Shown piece by piece: positions 63,982 to 64,000 of a stretch of DNA of 64,000 nt. Made by a program: the position numbers and the translations under genes. How positions within the stretch are numbered: the first letter of the stretch is position 1; each line of letters starts with the position of its first letter. The DNA lies in assembly GCA_050302275.1 (NCBI GenBank), contig JBNLAT010000011.1, forward strand, positions 10,685 through 74,684, given 5' to 3'. The DNA is from JAPHTQ01 sp050302275 (lineage in GTDB: Bacteria > Pseudomonadota > Gammaproteobacteria > Thiohalomonadales > Thiohalomonadaceae). The notes under the pieces are model-generated. The model was given only the letters and a program-made list of their open reading frames with translations, did not search any database and was not told the origin of the DNA.

Positions 63982-64000
63982 ACGCCGATTACGCCTTTCT

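Overview
The window reads as a chromosomal segment of a gammaproteobacterium. Protein families, operon orders and gene order all point there: bamD/rluD divergent beside pgeF and clpB, and ispH-fkpB-lspA-ileS-ribF-murJ-rpsT followed by proB-obgE-rpmA-rplU. From memory, this is the same order as the Pseudomonas aeruginosa clpB...rplU neighbourhood, with pilSR and fimT-pilVWXY1E at the same places. An Isp-type [NiFe]-hydrogenase operon (hynS-isp1-isp2-hynL, the order described in Thiocapsa roseopersicina) suggests a hydrogen- or sulfur-oxidising lineage such as Chromatiales or its relatives. The lineage call is inference.

Layout. 1-8 kb: an orphan response regulator, a two-RCK K+ channel with a small membrane partner, endonuclease V, a thioredoxin, a PAS protein plus CZB-type chemoreceptor pair, and a PAS-GGDEF protein. 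8-13.7 kb: the hydrogenase operon on the minus strand. 13.8-29.2 kb: mostly housekeeping genes (a MenA-like prenyltransferase, clpB, a QseBC-like two-component pair, a PlsC-like acyltransferase, def, a GcvR-like protein, pgeF, rluD, bamD, glnB, nadE, sucCD). 29.3-33.6 kb: a small zinc-ribbon-like membrane protein, pilS, pilR, a sigma-54 promoter, and a very short pilin followed by a secreted partner. 33.6-46.1 kb: a visibly AT-richer block with a three-gene ABC transporter and a glycan locus (O-antigen-ligase-like protein, NDP-sugar dehydratase, aminotransferase, phosphoglycosyl transferase, flippase, two sulfotransferases, a GNAT/FemAB-like protein), ending at a tRNA-Thr gene. 46.4-53 kb: the minor pilin operon fimT-pilV-pilW-pilX-pilY1-pilE. 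53-64 kb: housekeeping genes.

The most unusual part is 29.3-46 kb. The regulators PilS/PilR and the minor pilins look gammaproteobacterial. The major pilin candidate is only 59 aa, resembles the PilA-N of Geobacter, and is followed by a PilA-C/Spc-like secreted protein with six cysteines. Next comes an ABC transporter whose composition (ATPase, six-helix permease, single-pass exported protein) matches PilGHI of Myxococcus xanthus, also found beside pilSRA there. The adjoining glycan locus has an initiating sugar transferase, a flippase and a ligase but no other recognisable glycosyltransferase, plus two unrelated sulfotransferases. It could make a short sulfated glycan for the pilus or the cell surface.

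A second notable feature is a 143-bp palindromic element present twice (7867-8009 and 63115-63257). Its two copies differ by changes that mostly preserve base pairing. No CRISPR array, phage, transposase or integrase was seen.
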